Positions 1-7,333 of a DNA stretch of 64,000 nucleotides are shown in pieces; position 1 is the first letter of the stretch; the number at the start of each line of letters is the position of its first letter. A program made the position numbers and the translations under genes. The stretch covers positions 1-64,000 of the forward strand of contig NZ_JAFCJX010000005.1 of NCBI RefSeq assembly GCF_018130695.1, written 5' to 3'. The stretch comes from Bradyrhizobium jicamae (lineage in GTDB: Bacteria; Pseudomonadota; Alphaproteobacteria; Rhizobiales; Xanthobacteraceae). The notes under the pieces are model-generated. The model worked only from the letters and a program-made list of their open reading frames with translations. It was not told the DNA's origin and did no database searches.

Positions 1-15
1 GTAAGTCCGCCCCAT
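1..15 (-). CDS. Start of a gene leaving the left edge (partial)
   Basis: Five codons (MGRTY) read leftward from an ATG at 15-13 and run off the window. A strong ribosome binding site, GGAGG seven bases before the ATG (about 23-27 on the opposite strand), makes this a credible start. The product cannot be identified from five residues. The repeat at 60-165 lies just upstream. Confidence 0.5.
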
Positions 16-59
16 GGCAACACCTCCAGTCGGAAGTGTTGCACTTCGTTTGTGAACTC

Positions 60-165
60 AGGGGACCCATTACCCCGCATGCCGCTTGTTGCGCGACGCT
101 GGGGCCACGATCCCTTTCACAACAAAGCTCGGTGGTAATGGGTCCCCTGGCTTTCGCCAGGACGA
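60..165. repeat. Intergenic palindromic repeat (GGGTCCCC...GACGACG type)
   Basis: AGGGGACCCATTACC at 60-74 is the exact reverse complement of 134-148, so the segment can fold into a long hairpin. The right part carries the CTGGCTTTCGCCAGG mini-hairpin followed by ACGACG, a form I associate with dispersed repeats in Bradyrhizobium. No coding signal is seen from 16 to 202. Confidence 0.6.
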
Positions 166-202
166 CGTCGGAATTTGTGTCGAGCGCGAAGCCGACGACG
201 CC

Positions 203-643
203 CTACCGCATCGTGATCGCAAGCCCGCTCAGATCGGCGTTCGCCATCAGGCCGACCTGCTGTCCGGTCAGTTCCAGCACCGCGCCCTTCTGGTTGGTGA
301 GCACGATGGCGCGGGCGCCGCGGCCGACGGCGAGGCCGGCACCGGCGGCTCCGTAGACGCCGGCGACGTCGCTCGGACGGTTGATGTTGCTGACGCGGCC
401 GCGTAGCACGGTCTTCGAGCCACCGAACACCAGGCCGTAATCGAGGCCGCCGGTGGAGAGCGCGTAGGTGCGGCCGCGGAAGGTCAGCGTGCCGCTGCCG
501 CCGCTTCCGCCGATCACCCAGCCGGCCTTGTAGATCACCAGCGACACGAAGCCGCTATCGGCCTGCGCGGCCGACGACAGCACGTTTGCGCTGAGAGCAA
601 CGAGTGCGACGAGCGCAGCGCGAAGGATGGACGGCATTTTCAT
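203..643 (-). CDS. Exported DUF1134/EipA-like protein
   Basis: 146 residues with an N-terminal signal peptide (cleavage near AQA-DS, about residue 29). The mature part is glycine- and small-residue-rich and resembles DUF1134/EipA-type envelope proteins: a GGSGGSG stretch, a YxLSxGGLDYG segment, then VxGVYGAAGAG and an LTGQQVGLM tail. EipA-like proteins are periplasmic and support envelope integrity in alphaproteobacteria; assignment here is by pattern only. The reading frame extends 36 codons further upstream into a dispersed repeat, but the ATG at 643 has a GGGGAG site eight bases upstream and starts directly before the signal peptide, so it is preferred. Monocistronic. Confidence 0.8.
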   Translation of the reverse strand: MKMPSILRAALVALVALSANVLSSAAQADSGFVSLVIYKAGWVIGGSGGSGTLTFRGRTYALSTGGLDYGLVFGGSKTVLRGRVSNINRPSDVAGVYGAAGAGLAVGRGARAIVLTNQKGAVLELTGQQVGLMANADLSGLAITMR

Positions 644-674
644 GGAGGTGTCTCCCCGAATTCTCTTGAACGGT

Positions 675-734
675 TCTAGAGCATGATCCGGAAAAGTGTG
701 AAGCGGTTTTCCGAGGAGATCATGCTCCAAACAA
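675..734. repeat. Dispersed repeat, GAGCATGATC/GATCATGCTC type
   Basis: Inverted arms GAGCATGATC (679-688) and GATCATGCTC (718-727) flank a core containing GGAAAAGTGTGAAGCGGTTT. A diverged, inverted copy lies at 2534-2583. This is a common intergenic repeat of rhizobia; here it lies upstream of the DUF1134-like gene. Confidence 0.7.
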
Positions 735-885
735 AAGCGACGACGAATCACGCTGATGTGGACTGTATCGCGTTTGAACCTCGACAGGGGGTTCCGTGAC
801 CCAATTCATGTCCGGGGCGCACGTCCCTTAGCTCCCGACCATTGCACTCGCGGAGCGCCCCGTTTTTCAAACCGGAGAACTCCCC

Positions 886-1140
886 ATGCGCCGTCTGTCG
901 CTGTTCTGTGCCGCTGCCGCCGTCACCATTACTGCGTTCGCCGCCACGAGCCCGGCCAGCGCCACGCCATATCATTTGATCCGCTGGCACGACACCGGCT
1001 TCTGCCAGATCTGGGACCAGAGCATCCCGACCACGCCGTGGCCGGCGAACTATGTCGTGGTCAGCGAGGAGCTGCCGACCTTCGAAGCCGCATTCGCCAC
1101 CAAGACCGGCATGCTGCAGAACGGCAGCTGCTCGTTCTGA
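886..1140 (+). CDS. Small secreted protein with two cysteines (paralogue A)
   Basis: 84 residues. A signal peptide with a consensus-like end (SPASA, about residue 26) is followed by about 58 mature residues with two cysteines (C40 and C82) that could form one disulphide. The motif HLIRWxxTGxCQxWDxSxPT is shared with the downstream paralogue at 1468-1719. A GGAGAA site precedes the ATG. I recognise no characterised family. The tandem duplication with conserved Trp and Cys positions argues for a real periplasmic or secreted protein rather than a chance frame. Confidence 0.75.
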   Translation: MRRLSLFCAAAAVTITAFAATSPASATPYHLIRWHDTGFCQIWDQSIPTTPWPANYVVVSEELPTFEAAFATKTGMLQNGSCSF

Positions 1141-1148
1141 GTGATCGC

Positions 1149-1258
1149 GTAGGGTGGGTTAGCTGCGCGGATGCGCAAAGCGCATTCGCGAGGCGTAACC
1201 CACCATCTTCGTTCGTGCGCGGGATTGGTGGGTTACGGCTTCGCCTAACCCACCCTAC
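1149..1258. repeat. Palindromic repeat, GGTGGGTTA...TAACCCACC type
   Basis: GTAGGGTGGGTTAG at 1149-1162 is the exact complement of CTAACCCACCCTAC at 1245-1258. A second inner pair (GTAACCCACC near 1195 and GGTGGGTTAC near 1227) gives two nested hairpins. It sits between the two tandem secreted-protein genes and could act as a transcription attenuator or terminator for the first; that role is inference. Confidence 0.75.
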
Positions 1259-1467
1259 AAGATCTCAGTGCGCATCAGCGTCGCGCATAGGCCGATGACC
1301 AATCTCATCAGCCTTTTTCTTAATCCAAACTCACGCCGCAATTTGAACCCAATCACGGCTGCGTCACACTCAGTTGTTGCCTGGTTTTGCAAGCAGGCGC
1401 CGCCCTCAATGCTCGCGTGACAGCGCCGAGGGCCGGCTCAAGTTTTTCCCAACAGGAGCGATACCAT

Positions 1468-1719
1468 ATGCGTAAGGTTTACGCCTTTTGTGCTGCCTCG
1501 ACCCTTGCCCTCACCGCGCTTGCCGCCACCAGCCCCGCGCAGGCCGGCTTCCATCTGATCCGCTGGAACGGCACGGGCGTGTGCCAGGTCTGGGACAACA
1601 GCGTTCCCACAAAGCCCTTCCCGGCCGACTACAGGACCATCAGCAAACAGCAGGCGACCTTCACCGGCGCACTCGCCGTCAAGGACGGCCTGCTCAAGAA
1701 CGGCACGTGCAAGCTCTGA
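1468..1719 (+). CDS. Small secreted protein with two cysteines (paralogue B)
   Basis: 83 residues, paralogous to the gene at 886-1140: same signal peptide pattern (LAATSPAQA), the shared HLIRWxxTGxCQVWD motif, and cysteines at C39 and C81. The ATG at 1468 has AGGAG nine bases upstream and is followed directly by the signal peptide, so a longer in-frame start at 1387 is rejected. Function unknown. The two copies differ most in the C-terminal half, which suggests an old duplication. Confidence 0.78.
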   Translation: MRKVYAFCAASTLALTALAATSPAQAGFHLIRWNGTGVCQVWDNSVPTKPFPADYRTISKQQATFTGALAVKDGLLKNGTCKL

Positions 1720-1829
1720 GCTGATCGCAGCCCAAAAGAAATCAGGTCACCATGCGATGGCAACTCATTGCATCATGACCTAAGCTGAGTGATGCGGATG
1801 TACCATCACTCAGCTTGCGGGCCGGCATC

Positions 1830-2522
1830 ATGCTCACGCTCTATTCCTACCCACAGCTGTTCGGCGTCGCCGACAACAACGGTTACGGCCTCAAGGTCTA
1901 CGCGTTCCTGAAACTCGCCGGCGTGCCGTTCCGGCACCAGCACATCTTCGATGCCTCGAAGGCGCCGCGCGGGCAACTGCCCTACATCGTCGAAGGCGAC
2001 GATACGGTCGGCGACAGCGAGACCATCCTCCATTACGTTACCGGAAAATATCGCCTCACCATCGACGCCGCGCTCACGCCTGCGCAGCGCGCGGAGGATC
2101 TCTTGATCACGCGGATGCTCGACGATCTCTATTGGGTGATGTCGTATTCGCGCTGGAAGGACGAGCGCTATTGGCCGGCGTTTCGCGACGCGCTGCTGCG
2201 CGAGCATTCCAGCGTCACCGCCGACGGGCTGATGAAGGCGAAGGAGTACAACGCCCAGCGCTACTACTACCAGGGCATCGGCCGCTTCGATCCCGACGCC
2301 GCGATGGCCCGCGGCCTCGCCGATCTCGCGGCGATCGCGCAAGTGATCTCGCCGCAGGGCTACGTGCATGGCGACAAGCCGACCAGCATCGACGCCGGCC
2401 TCTACGGCTTCATCGCCAACATCTATTTCTACGACATCGATACGCCGCTGAAGCAGTTCGTGGTCGCCCACGACAACATCGTGCGGCATTGCAAGGCGAT
2501 CCACGCGAAGGTGAGCGTGTAG
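1830..2522 (+). CDS. Glutathione S-transferase family protein
   Basis: 230 residues with a thioredoxin-like N-terminal half followed by an all-alpha C-terminal half, the two-domain GST plan. The segment APRGQLPYIVEGDDTVGDSE is the usual glutathione-site region (cis-Pro, then Asp-Ser contacting the gamma-glutamyl group). The tail, with a T-S-I-D-A-x-L-Y-G pattern, is the conserved N-capping region of the GST C-terminal domain. The ATG at 1830 is chosen over a TTG at 1815; neither has a strong ribosome binding site. Probably a soluble detoxification or stress protein; substrate unknown. Confidence 0.82.
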   Translation: MLTLYSYPQLFGVADNNGYGLKVYAFLKLAGVPFRHQHIFDASKAPRGQLPYIVEGDDTVGDSETILHYVTGKYRLTIDAALTPAQRAEDLLITRMLDDLYWVMSYSRWKDERYWPAFRDALLREHSSVTADGLMKAKEYNAQRYYYQGIGRFDPDAAMARGLADLAAIAQVISPQGYVHGDKPTSIDAGLYGFIANIYFYDIDTPLKQFVVAHDNIVRHCKAIHAKVSV

Positions 2523-2533
2523 CCTCCTTGTTT

Positions 2534-2583
2534 GGTCATGATCTATTCGGAGAACCGCTTCACACTTTTCCGGTTCATGCCCT
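2534..2583. repeat. Diverged inverted copy of the 675-734 repeat
   Basis: The complement of the AAGTGTGAAGCGGTT core appears as AACCGCTTCACACTTTTCCGG, with TCATGATC and TTCATGCC remnants of the arms. It lies between the convergent GST and J-domain genes and abuts the stop codon at 2582-2584. Confidence 0.6.
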
Positions 2584-3055
2584 AGTGATGCTTGATCAGC
2601 GCATCACGCGCCGCTGATAACGCGAGGAACGCCTCGCCATTGCCGCCGCCATCGGGATGCACGGTCTTGGCGGCGCGCTTGAAGGCCTGATGGATCTCGG
2701 TGGTCGCCAGCCGCCGGCCGAGCGGCAGGCCGAGCAGCTGGCGATACTGCTCCTCCTGCGTCAGCGGTTTTGGCTTGAGGCCGCGCAGGCCGAACCGCGG
2801 CGCGGTCGCGACATGCAGCGCATCCCTGACGATGCCGAGCCTGCGGTGCGCGGTCTCGCGGGTGCGCCGATCGGCCGACCTTGCGGCGGCCTGTCGCAGG
2901 ATCGGCAGCACCTGCGCCGCCGCCTGCCGCAATGGCTCGTCGCTATCGCTCGCGGCGATCTCGGCAACGAGCTGTGCCATGTCGCGATAATCGGGCTCGG
3001 ATGCCAGCCAGCCCTGATCGATCGCGCGCTTCCATTGTGTGATCCGTGGGTCCAT
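2582..3055 (-). CDS. J-domain (DnaJ-like) protein
   Basis: About 157 residues. The last 50 residues form a C-terminal J domain: EEQYRQLLGLPLG, then a helix with KRAAKTVHPDGGG carrying the HPD tripeptide that stimulates Hsp70 ATPase, then ALSAARDAL. The N-terminal 100 residues are helical and charged without a known domain. A J domain at the C terminus differs from classical DnaJ and suggests a specialised DnaK partner. The start is uncertain: ATG at 3055 (used, weak GGA site) or ATG at 3064. Convergent with the GST gene. Confidence 0.78.
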   Translation of the reverse strand: MDPRITQWKRAIDQGWLASEPDYRDMAQLVAEIAASDSDEPLRQAAAQVLPILRQAAARSADRRTRETAHRRLGIVRDALHVATAPRFGLRGLKPKPLTQEEQYRQLLGLPLGRRLATTEIHQAFKRAAKTVHPDGGGNGEAFLALSAARDALIKHH

Positions 3056-3165
3056 GTGCGTCATCCAAATCGGGATGACAGCAACGCGCAAACACGGCTT
3101 GGCGTTTCAGTTCGATCAGGTTTGAATAAGCTTGTCACGACCAACAATCACAAACGAGGAACGCC

Positions 3166-3933
3166 ATGCCCCTGCTCGCCAATCACATCGCCGTCGTCAC
3201 GGGTGCTGCTTCCGGCATCGGGCGCGCGATCGCGGCCGGCTATGCAAGCGAGGGCGCCCGCGTGGTGCTGCTCGACATGAACGGCGATGCGGCGGCGTCC
3301 GCCGCGAGGGAAATCCGCGACGCCGGCGGCAAGGCCGACAGCTTCGCACTGGATGTGACAAAACGCGACGCTTGCGTCGCGATGGCCAAACAAGTGGCCG
3401 ACAAGGTGGGCCCGGTCACGATCCTCGTCAACAATGCCGGCATCGCCCGCCGCAACGGCATGCTCGGCGCGGATGAGGCCGTGATCGCCGATTGGGAGGA
3501 CATCATCTCGATCAACCTCACCGGCGTGTTCAATGTGACACACGCGTTCCTTGCACCGATCCGTGCCAACAAGGGACGCATCGTCAATATCGGCTCGATC
3601 CAGTCCTTCGTGCATCTGCGCACGCCGAGCTCGCCGGCCTATACGGCCTCCAAGCATGGCGTGCTCGGCTTCACCAAGGCGCTCGCCGCCGAGCTCGGCC
3701 GTGACGGCGTGCGCGTCAATGCGATCGGCCCCGGCTTCATCGAGACGCCGCTGAACGAGAAGGTGCGCGCGACCAATCCCGATCTCGTCAAGGTGTTCAT
3801 GGATCACACCCCGCTCGGCCGACCCGGCAAGCCGGAAGACATCGTCGGCCCCGCGATCTTCCTCGCCTCGGATCTCGCTGCCTACGTCTCCGGCTCGATC
3901 GTGATGGTCGATGGCGGCTACCGCACGATCTAG
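3166..3933 (+). CDS. SDR-family NAD(P)-dependent oxidoreductase
   Basis: 255 residues, classical short-chain dehydrogenase length. Visible motifs: cofactor loop TGAASGIG (12-19), NNAG (89-92), catalytic Ser144, and YxxxK with Tyr159 and Lys163; PGFIETP follows, and the protein ends in the usual V-x-G-S-x-x-x-V-D-G-G-Y segment. Asp37 at the end of the second strand favours NAD over NADP. GAGGAA lies seven bases before the ATG. The substrate cannot be read from sequence. Upstream is the divergently transcribed J-domain gene. Confidence 0.92.
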   Translation: MPLLANHIAVVTGAASGIGRAIAAGYASEGARVVLLDMNGDAAASAAREIRDAGGKADSFALDVTKRDACVAMAKQVADKVGPVTILVNNAGIARRNGMLGADEAVIADWEDIISINLTGVFNVTHAFLAPIRANKGRIVNIGSIQSFVHLRTPSSPAYTASKHGVLGFTKALAAELGRDGVRVNAIGPGFIETPLNEKVRATNPDLVKVFMDHTPLGRPGKPEDIVGPAIFLASDLAAYVSGSIVMVDGGYRTI

Positions 3934-3938
3934 GCTAG

Positions 3939-3972
3939 GCGGTCTGTGCCAGCGCTTACGCGGTCTGTGCCA
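3939..3972. promoter_or_regulatory. Pair of 13-base direct repeats
   Basis: GCGGTCTGTGCCA occurs at 3939-3951 and again at 3960-3972, offset by 21 bases (two helical turns). It lies directly after the SDR stop and about 150 bases before the Fis-type gene. Further on, CCGTTAA occurs twice near 4016-4031. The spacing would suit two protein sites on one face of the DNA, but no binding protein is known. Confidence 0.35.
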
Positions 3973-4120
3973 TCAATCGTGACGCTTTCGGGGTATTCCC
4001 GTGATCTTACGGGGCCGTTAAGAAACCGTTAACCAAACGGGGACACGTTCCGCGGCGGGGTAGTTGGTATCCGATGTCCGCTTTCGACGAGGAAGGCGGT
4101 GCGTTTTTCGGGAGGTGTTG

Positions 4121-4372
4121 ATGTCGTACGCGTCCGTGTTGCCCGTGCCGGAGGTCCCTGCGCCGCTGCTGGCTCCCAATGAAATCGTCCCGCTGCTGAT
4201 CGGCGCGACCGTCGGCGAGATCGAGCGCGAGCTCGTGCTGCAGACGCTCGCGCGCTGCGACGGCAACCGCACCCGCGCCGCCCGCGTGCTCGGCCTTTCC
4301 GTGCGCACGCTGCGCAACAAGATCCGCGAATACGCCGCCGACGGCATCGAGGTGCCGCCCTACAGCGAGTAG
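4121..4372 (+). CDS. Fis-type helix-turn-helix DNA-binding protein
   Basis: 83 residues. The C-terminal half (about 35-75) is a Fis/NtrC-type HTH: E-I-E-R-E-L-V-L-Q-T-L-x-x-C-x-G-N-x-T-R-A-A-R-x-L-G-L-S-x-R-T-L-R-N-K-I. This is the DNA-binding end of sigma-54 activators and FlbD-like proteins, but the AAA+ and receiver domains are absent, so it is a stand-alone small regulator. GGAGG stands just before the ATG at 4121; a longer in-frame start at 4064 is rejected. The direct repeats at 3939-3972 lie in its upstream region. Confidence 0.82.
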   Translation: MSYASVLPVPEVPAPLLAPNEIVPLLIGATVGEIERELVLQTLARCDGNRTRAARVLGLSVRTLRNKIREYAADGIEVPPYSE

Positions 4373-4394
4373 GCTTTCAGCGAGTCCTTGCATG

Positions 4395-5357
4395 TCAGAT
4401 CGGCAAATCAATCCCGAGCTGTCGCCAGCGTGGCAGCCACGGGCGGTCATCGGGACCGAGATAGCTGCCGAGGCCGACGCGTTCCGCGTCGGTCGCGCGC
4501 AACGTGTCCGCGACAAGGCCCGTCGTGTATTTCCAATAGTCGCGGCGACGCTGCGCATCCTCCGCGACGAGAGATTTCGCGAGGATCTCGACATAGATGG
4601 TCTCGACGGCGGCGCGCCAGAGATCGTGCGCATCAGGCACGACGCCGGGCCGCGCGTGCCACATGAGCCAATAGCCTGCCTCCTCTCCGGCCCAAGCCGC
4701 GCGCGGCAGCTCCGGATCGAGGCAAGGCGATCGGCACGACAGGGGTAGCCGGCTTCGCGCGTCGACGAGGAATGAGTGGCCGAGCTTGTCGTACCAGGTG
4801 ATGCGGAGGAATTTCCGGACCGTCTCCTGATCATGCGCGGCAAGCTGCCGCTCGCCCGAGCGCTCGAGATCGTCGATGATCCGCTCCAGACTGTCGCCAT
4901 CGAACGGCTCGACTTCGAGCACGACGCCAAGATTGTCGGTGAACAGCTCGCTATCGAACAGCTTGATCGTCTCGCGATAAAACTCGCGTGCCATGCCGCC
5001 GCGGCGCCAGTCGCGATGAACGCCGACATAGTTGCAATAGATCAGGCGGCTGGCATGGTCATAGGTGAAGAAGCCGAGCCCGATCGCGCGGCCTTCGGCG
5101 CGCAGGATGACGTAGCGGGAGTCCAGCCGATACGATATCTGCTCGCCATCGAGCTCAAAGCAGCGCAACTCGCCGACGTCATCGGTCAGCACCCAGCGCA
5201 CGATGTCGTCGGGATCGTCGCGCTCGTGCGGCGGAAACAGCTCGTAATAGAGATCGAGCACGCCGCTGGCACGAAAGCTTGCCTCGTCGCACACGTCCAC
5301 GCGTGTCACGAGAATGTCCGCAGCCGGACGGTCGCAAGTCACCTCGATATGTCGCAC
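4395..5357 (-). CDS. GNAT-like acetyltransferase protein
   Basis: 320 residues. Residues about 80-160 carry a GNAT-like core: a beta strand with IGLGFFTY, then IYCNYVGVHRDWRRGGMAREFYRETI, where V-H-x-x-W-R-R-x-G-x-A is the acetyl-CoA pyrophosphate loop. The C-terminal 150 residues are not a standard part of the fold and may be a second, degenerate domain. The start codon is GTG, supported by GAGGAG seven bases upstream. Substrate unknown. It converges on the Fis-type gene with a 22-base gap. Confidence 0.68.
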   Translation of the reverse strand: MRHIEVTCDRPAADILVTRVDVCDEASFRASGVLDLYYELFPPHERDDPDDIVRWVLTDDVGELRCFELDGEQISYRLDSRYVILRAEGRAIGLGFFTYDHASRLIYCNYVGVHRDWRRGGMAREFYRETIKLFDSELFTDNLGVVLEVEPFDGDSLERIIDDLERSGERQLAAHDQETVRKFLRITWYDKLGHSFLVDARSRLPLSCRSPCLDPELPRAAWAGEEAGYWLMWHARPGVVPDAHDLWRAAVETIYVEILAKSLVAEDAQRRRDYWKYTTGLVADTLRATDAERVGLGSYLGPDDRPWLPRWRQLGIDLPI

Positions 5358-5477
5358 CGCGCTCTCCTCGGCGCCGGCCGCGCGAATTATGACTGTTGAT
5401 CACACGCATCGGACGGCGGCCCGTTCATTGAAGCCGTCATCGAACCTCTGATACAAGCGGCTTCGAAGCGACGGAGT

Positions 5478-6008
5478 ATGACAGTGGCTGACGACACAAC
5501 TTCCCGCCAGGGCCGCCCTGGCCCGCAAGGCCGGCAGGGCGAGCCGGGCCGTCCCGGTCCGCAGGGCCATCCCGGTCGTCCCGGGCCGGAAGGTGCCCGC
5601 GGCAAGCCGGGCCCGCAGGGCAAGGCTGGTGCGGTCGGCAAGGCCGGTCCGCAAGGCAAGCCCGGCGTTGAGGGCAAGGCGGGACCGCAGGGCGCCCGCG
5701 GCGAAGCCGGGCCGATAGGCCCCCAGGGACCGGCCGGGCCGCGCGGCGAAGCCGGCCCGCCCGGACAATTGCCGTCGATCGAGCAGGTGATGCCCTGGCT
5801 GCACCTGATCTTCGACGCCTACGAAGACTACAAGCGCACCAAAGAGCGTGAAGCCGCCGAGCATGCCGAGCACGAGGCCGCGGAGCGCGCGGCTGCTGAA
5901 GCGATCGCCTACGACGTCGATGCCGGCGATTTCGCCGACGACGAAGACGAGGACGACCGCAAGAAAAAGAAGAAGCACCGCAACAAGGACAAGAAAGACA
6001 AGAAGTAG
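5478..6008 (+). CDS. Collagen-like Gly-X-Y repeat protein without signal peptide
   Basis: 176 residues. After 11 N-terminal residues come about 28 uninterrupted Gly-X-Y triplets (residues 12-95) rich in GPQ, GKA and GRP, able in principle to form a collagen triple helix. Then follows a short hydrophobic helix ([18 protein letters not shown]), an Ala/Glu-rich helix and a tail of acidic residues followed by a Lys-rich end ([15 protein letters not shown]). There is no signal peptide or membrane anchor, so cytoplasmic location or non-classical export is implied. CGGAG lies just before the ATG. Bacterial collagen-like proteins are often surface-exposed, so the lack of an export signal is odd. Confidence 0.82.
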   Translation: MTVADDTTSRQGRPGPQGRQGEPGRPGPQGHPGRPGPEGARGKPGPQGKAGAVGKAGPQGKPGVEGKAGPQGARGEAGPIGPQGPAGPRGEAGPPGQLPSIEQVMPWLHLIFDAYEDYKRTKEREAAEHAEHEAAERAAAEAIAYDVDAGDFADDEDEDDRKKKKKHRNKDKKDKK

Positions 6009-6026
6009 CGCGGTGATTGCCGGCGG

Positions 6027-6245
6027 TCAGAGCCACGGCAGGTTGAAGAACGCGAGCAGGTAAGGTCCGGCCAGTGCGCGCAGCGCCCAGGTCAGCGCCG
6101 GCCAGACCACGAAGATGAACATACTCGTGACCAGCACGTGCCACTCGCCGGGCGGCAGGCGCGGCTCGATGATGCCGTGCAGCGCTGATGTGGCAAGGCC
6201 GGTCAGCACCATCAGCGTCAGCCATCCGATCACGCGTCCCAACAT
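6027..6245 (-). CDS. Small two-helix membrane protein
   Basis: 72 residues with two hydrophobic segments: about 5-25 (VIGWLTLMVLTGLATSALHGI) and about 36-60 (VLVTSMFIFVVWPALTWALRAL). The ATG at 6245 lies five bases after the stop of the upstream small membrane protein gene, so the two are cotranscribed and possibly translationally coupled. No known family recognised. Converges on the collagen-like gene. Confidence 0.65.
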   Translation of the reverse strand: MLGRVIGWLTLMVLTGLATSALHGIIEPRLPPGEWHVLVTSMFIFVVWPALTWALRALAGPYLLAFFNLPWL

Positions 6246-6250
6246 GGCGA

Positions 6251-6457
6251 CTAACCCTGATCGTGCGGCGGCAGCAGTTCGATGAACTGGAACACCCAAT
6301 GCATCGCGAAATACCAGCCGACGCCGGCCAAGGCGCCGCAGATCGACATGATGATGATGTTGACGCGATCGATCGCGCCGCTCGACAGCACCATGCCGCA
6401 GGTCCAGAGCACGGCGAAGGCGATCGAGCACAGCTTGAGTGGAACAGTGGGCTTCAT
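6251..6457 (-). CDS. Small membrane protein
   Basis: 68 residues with two predicted membrane segments (LCSIAFAVLWTCGMVLSSG, about 8-26; IIIMSICGALAGVGWYFAMHW, about 33-53). The start at ATG 6457 has GGAG about eight bases upstream; an in-frame ATG at 6490 would add 11 residues. First gene of a two-gene unit with 6027-6245; together they may form a small membrane complex. Function unknown. Confidence 0.65.
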   Translation of the reverse strand: MKPTVPLKLCSIAFAVLWTCGMVLSSGAIDRVNIIIMSICGALAGVGWYFAMHWVFQFIELLPPHDQG

Positions 6458-6544
6458 GGCAGGGCTCCAGGAGCCGGAATGAAGGGCCACCCTGCCTGAT
6501 CTCGCGGCGCAGCACCGTGAGCGCTGTCACGGACCCCGCCACGC

Positions 6545-6811
6545 TTATCCGAAGCGTAGCCGCGACCGTTCCCGCGCCTTCTCGGCCTCGACCTCGCGGT
6601 CGCGTGACGGCGCCGTGGTGTGCAGCGACGTCAACAGCCGCCGGGCGGCTTCGGAGACCTCCGCGACCGCTTGATCGAACGCCGCCTCATTGGCCTGCGA
6701 CGGCTTGTTGAAGCCGGAGAGCTTGCGGACGAATTGCAGCGCGGAAGCGTGGATCTCGTCCTCGGTCGCGGGCGGCTCGAAATTGAACAGCGTCTTGATG
6801 TTGCGGCACAT
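6545..6811 (-). CDS. DUF2277 family protein
   Basis: 88 residues matching the DUF2277 pattern from the first residue: MCRNIKTLFNFEPPAT, then ALQFVRKLSGFNKPSQANEAAFDQAV and a C-terminal ArgArgLeuLeu helix. Small, soluble, widespread in bacteria and of unknown function. A GAGGAGA site precedes the ATG. Stands alone. Confidence 0.85.
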   Translation of the reverse strand: MCRNIKTLFNFEPPATEDEIHASALQFVRKLSGFNKPSQANEAAFDQAVAEVSEAARRLLTSLHTTAPSRDREVEAEKARERSRLRFG

Positions 6812-6946
6812 GAAAGTCTCCTCAGGCCCGTCCAGCGCGGGCCATCACACTCCAAGGACGATCGGCTGCTGCAAATTGCGACATCGTGGTCTATTCTGGC
6901 AAGCGGTGCTGCGTTGCCCCTCACCCTAGGCGAAGCGAGGTTCCCG

Positions 6947-7192
6947 ATGAGCCGCGTGACCTACAAGATCGTCCAGCACGATGGCGGCTGGGCCTATACC
7001 GTCAACGGTGTGTTCTCGGAGCCCTTCCCGACCCACGGCGCGGCGCTGGCCGCGGCCCGCCGTGCCGCCGCCGAGCAGCGCGTGCCCGGCCGTACCGAGG
7101 CGATCATGTACGAGACACCGGACGGCAAGTGGCGGACCGAGACCGCCGACGGCAGCGACCGGCCGGAGACCGATGTCGAGGACAGCACCTGA
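6947..7192 (+). CDS. DUF2188-like small protein
   Basis: 81 residues. The first 60 show the compact DUF2188-like pattern: VTYKIVQHDGGWAYTVNG, then a PFPTHGAALAAARRAA helix and a TEAIMYETPDGKWRTE strand, i.e. beta-beta-alpha-beta. The ATG at 6947 has GAGG six bases upstream. No signal peptide. Function unknown; the family is often stress-associated in rhizobia (family knowledge, weak). Confidence 0.75.
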   Translation: MSRVTYKIVQHDGGWAYTVNGVFSEPFPTHGAALAAARRAAAEQRVPGRTEAIMYETPDGKWRTETADGSDRPETDVEDST

Positions 7193-7333
7193 TCTATTCC
7201 CCGCGCCAGCCGCGCGTGGTCGAAAATTTTCCTGAGCGCTCGCCAATGTGCGGTCTCGGCTGCGTCAACGCGACATGATAGTTGTGCGACCAAGAGGCCC
7301 CGGCAAGGTGGCCCAGGCTACGGGAGAAAACGC

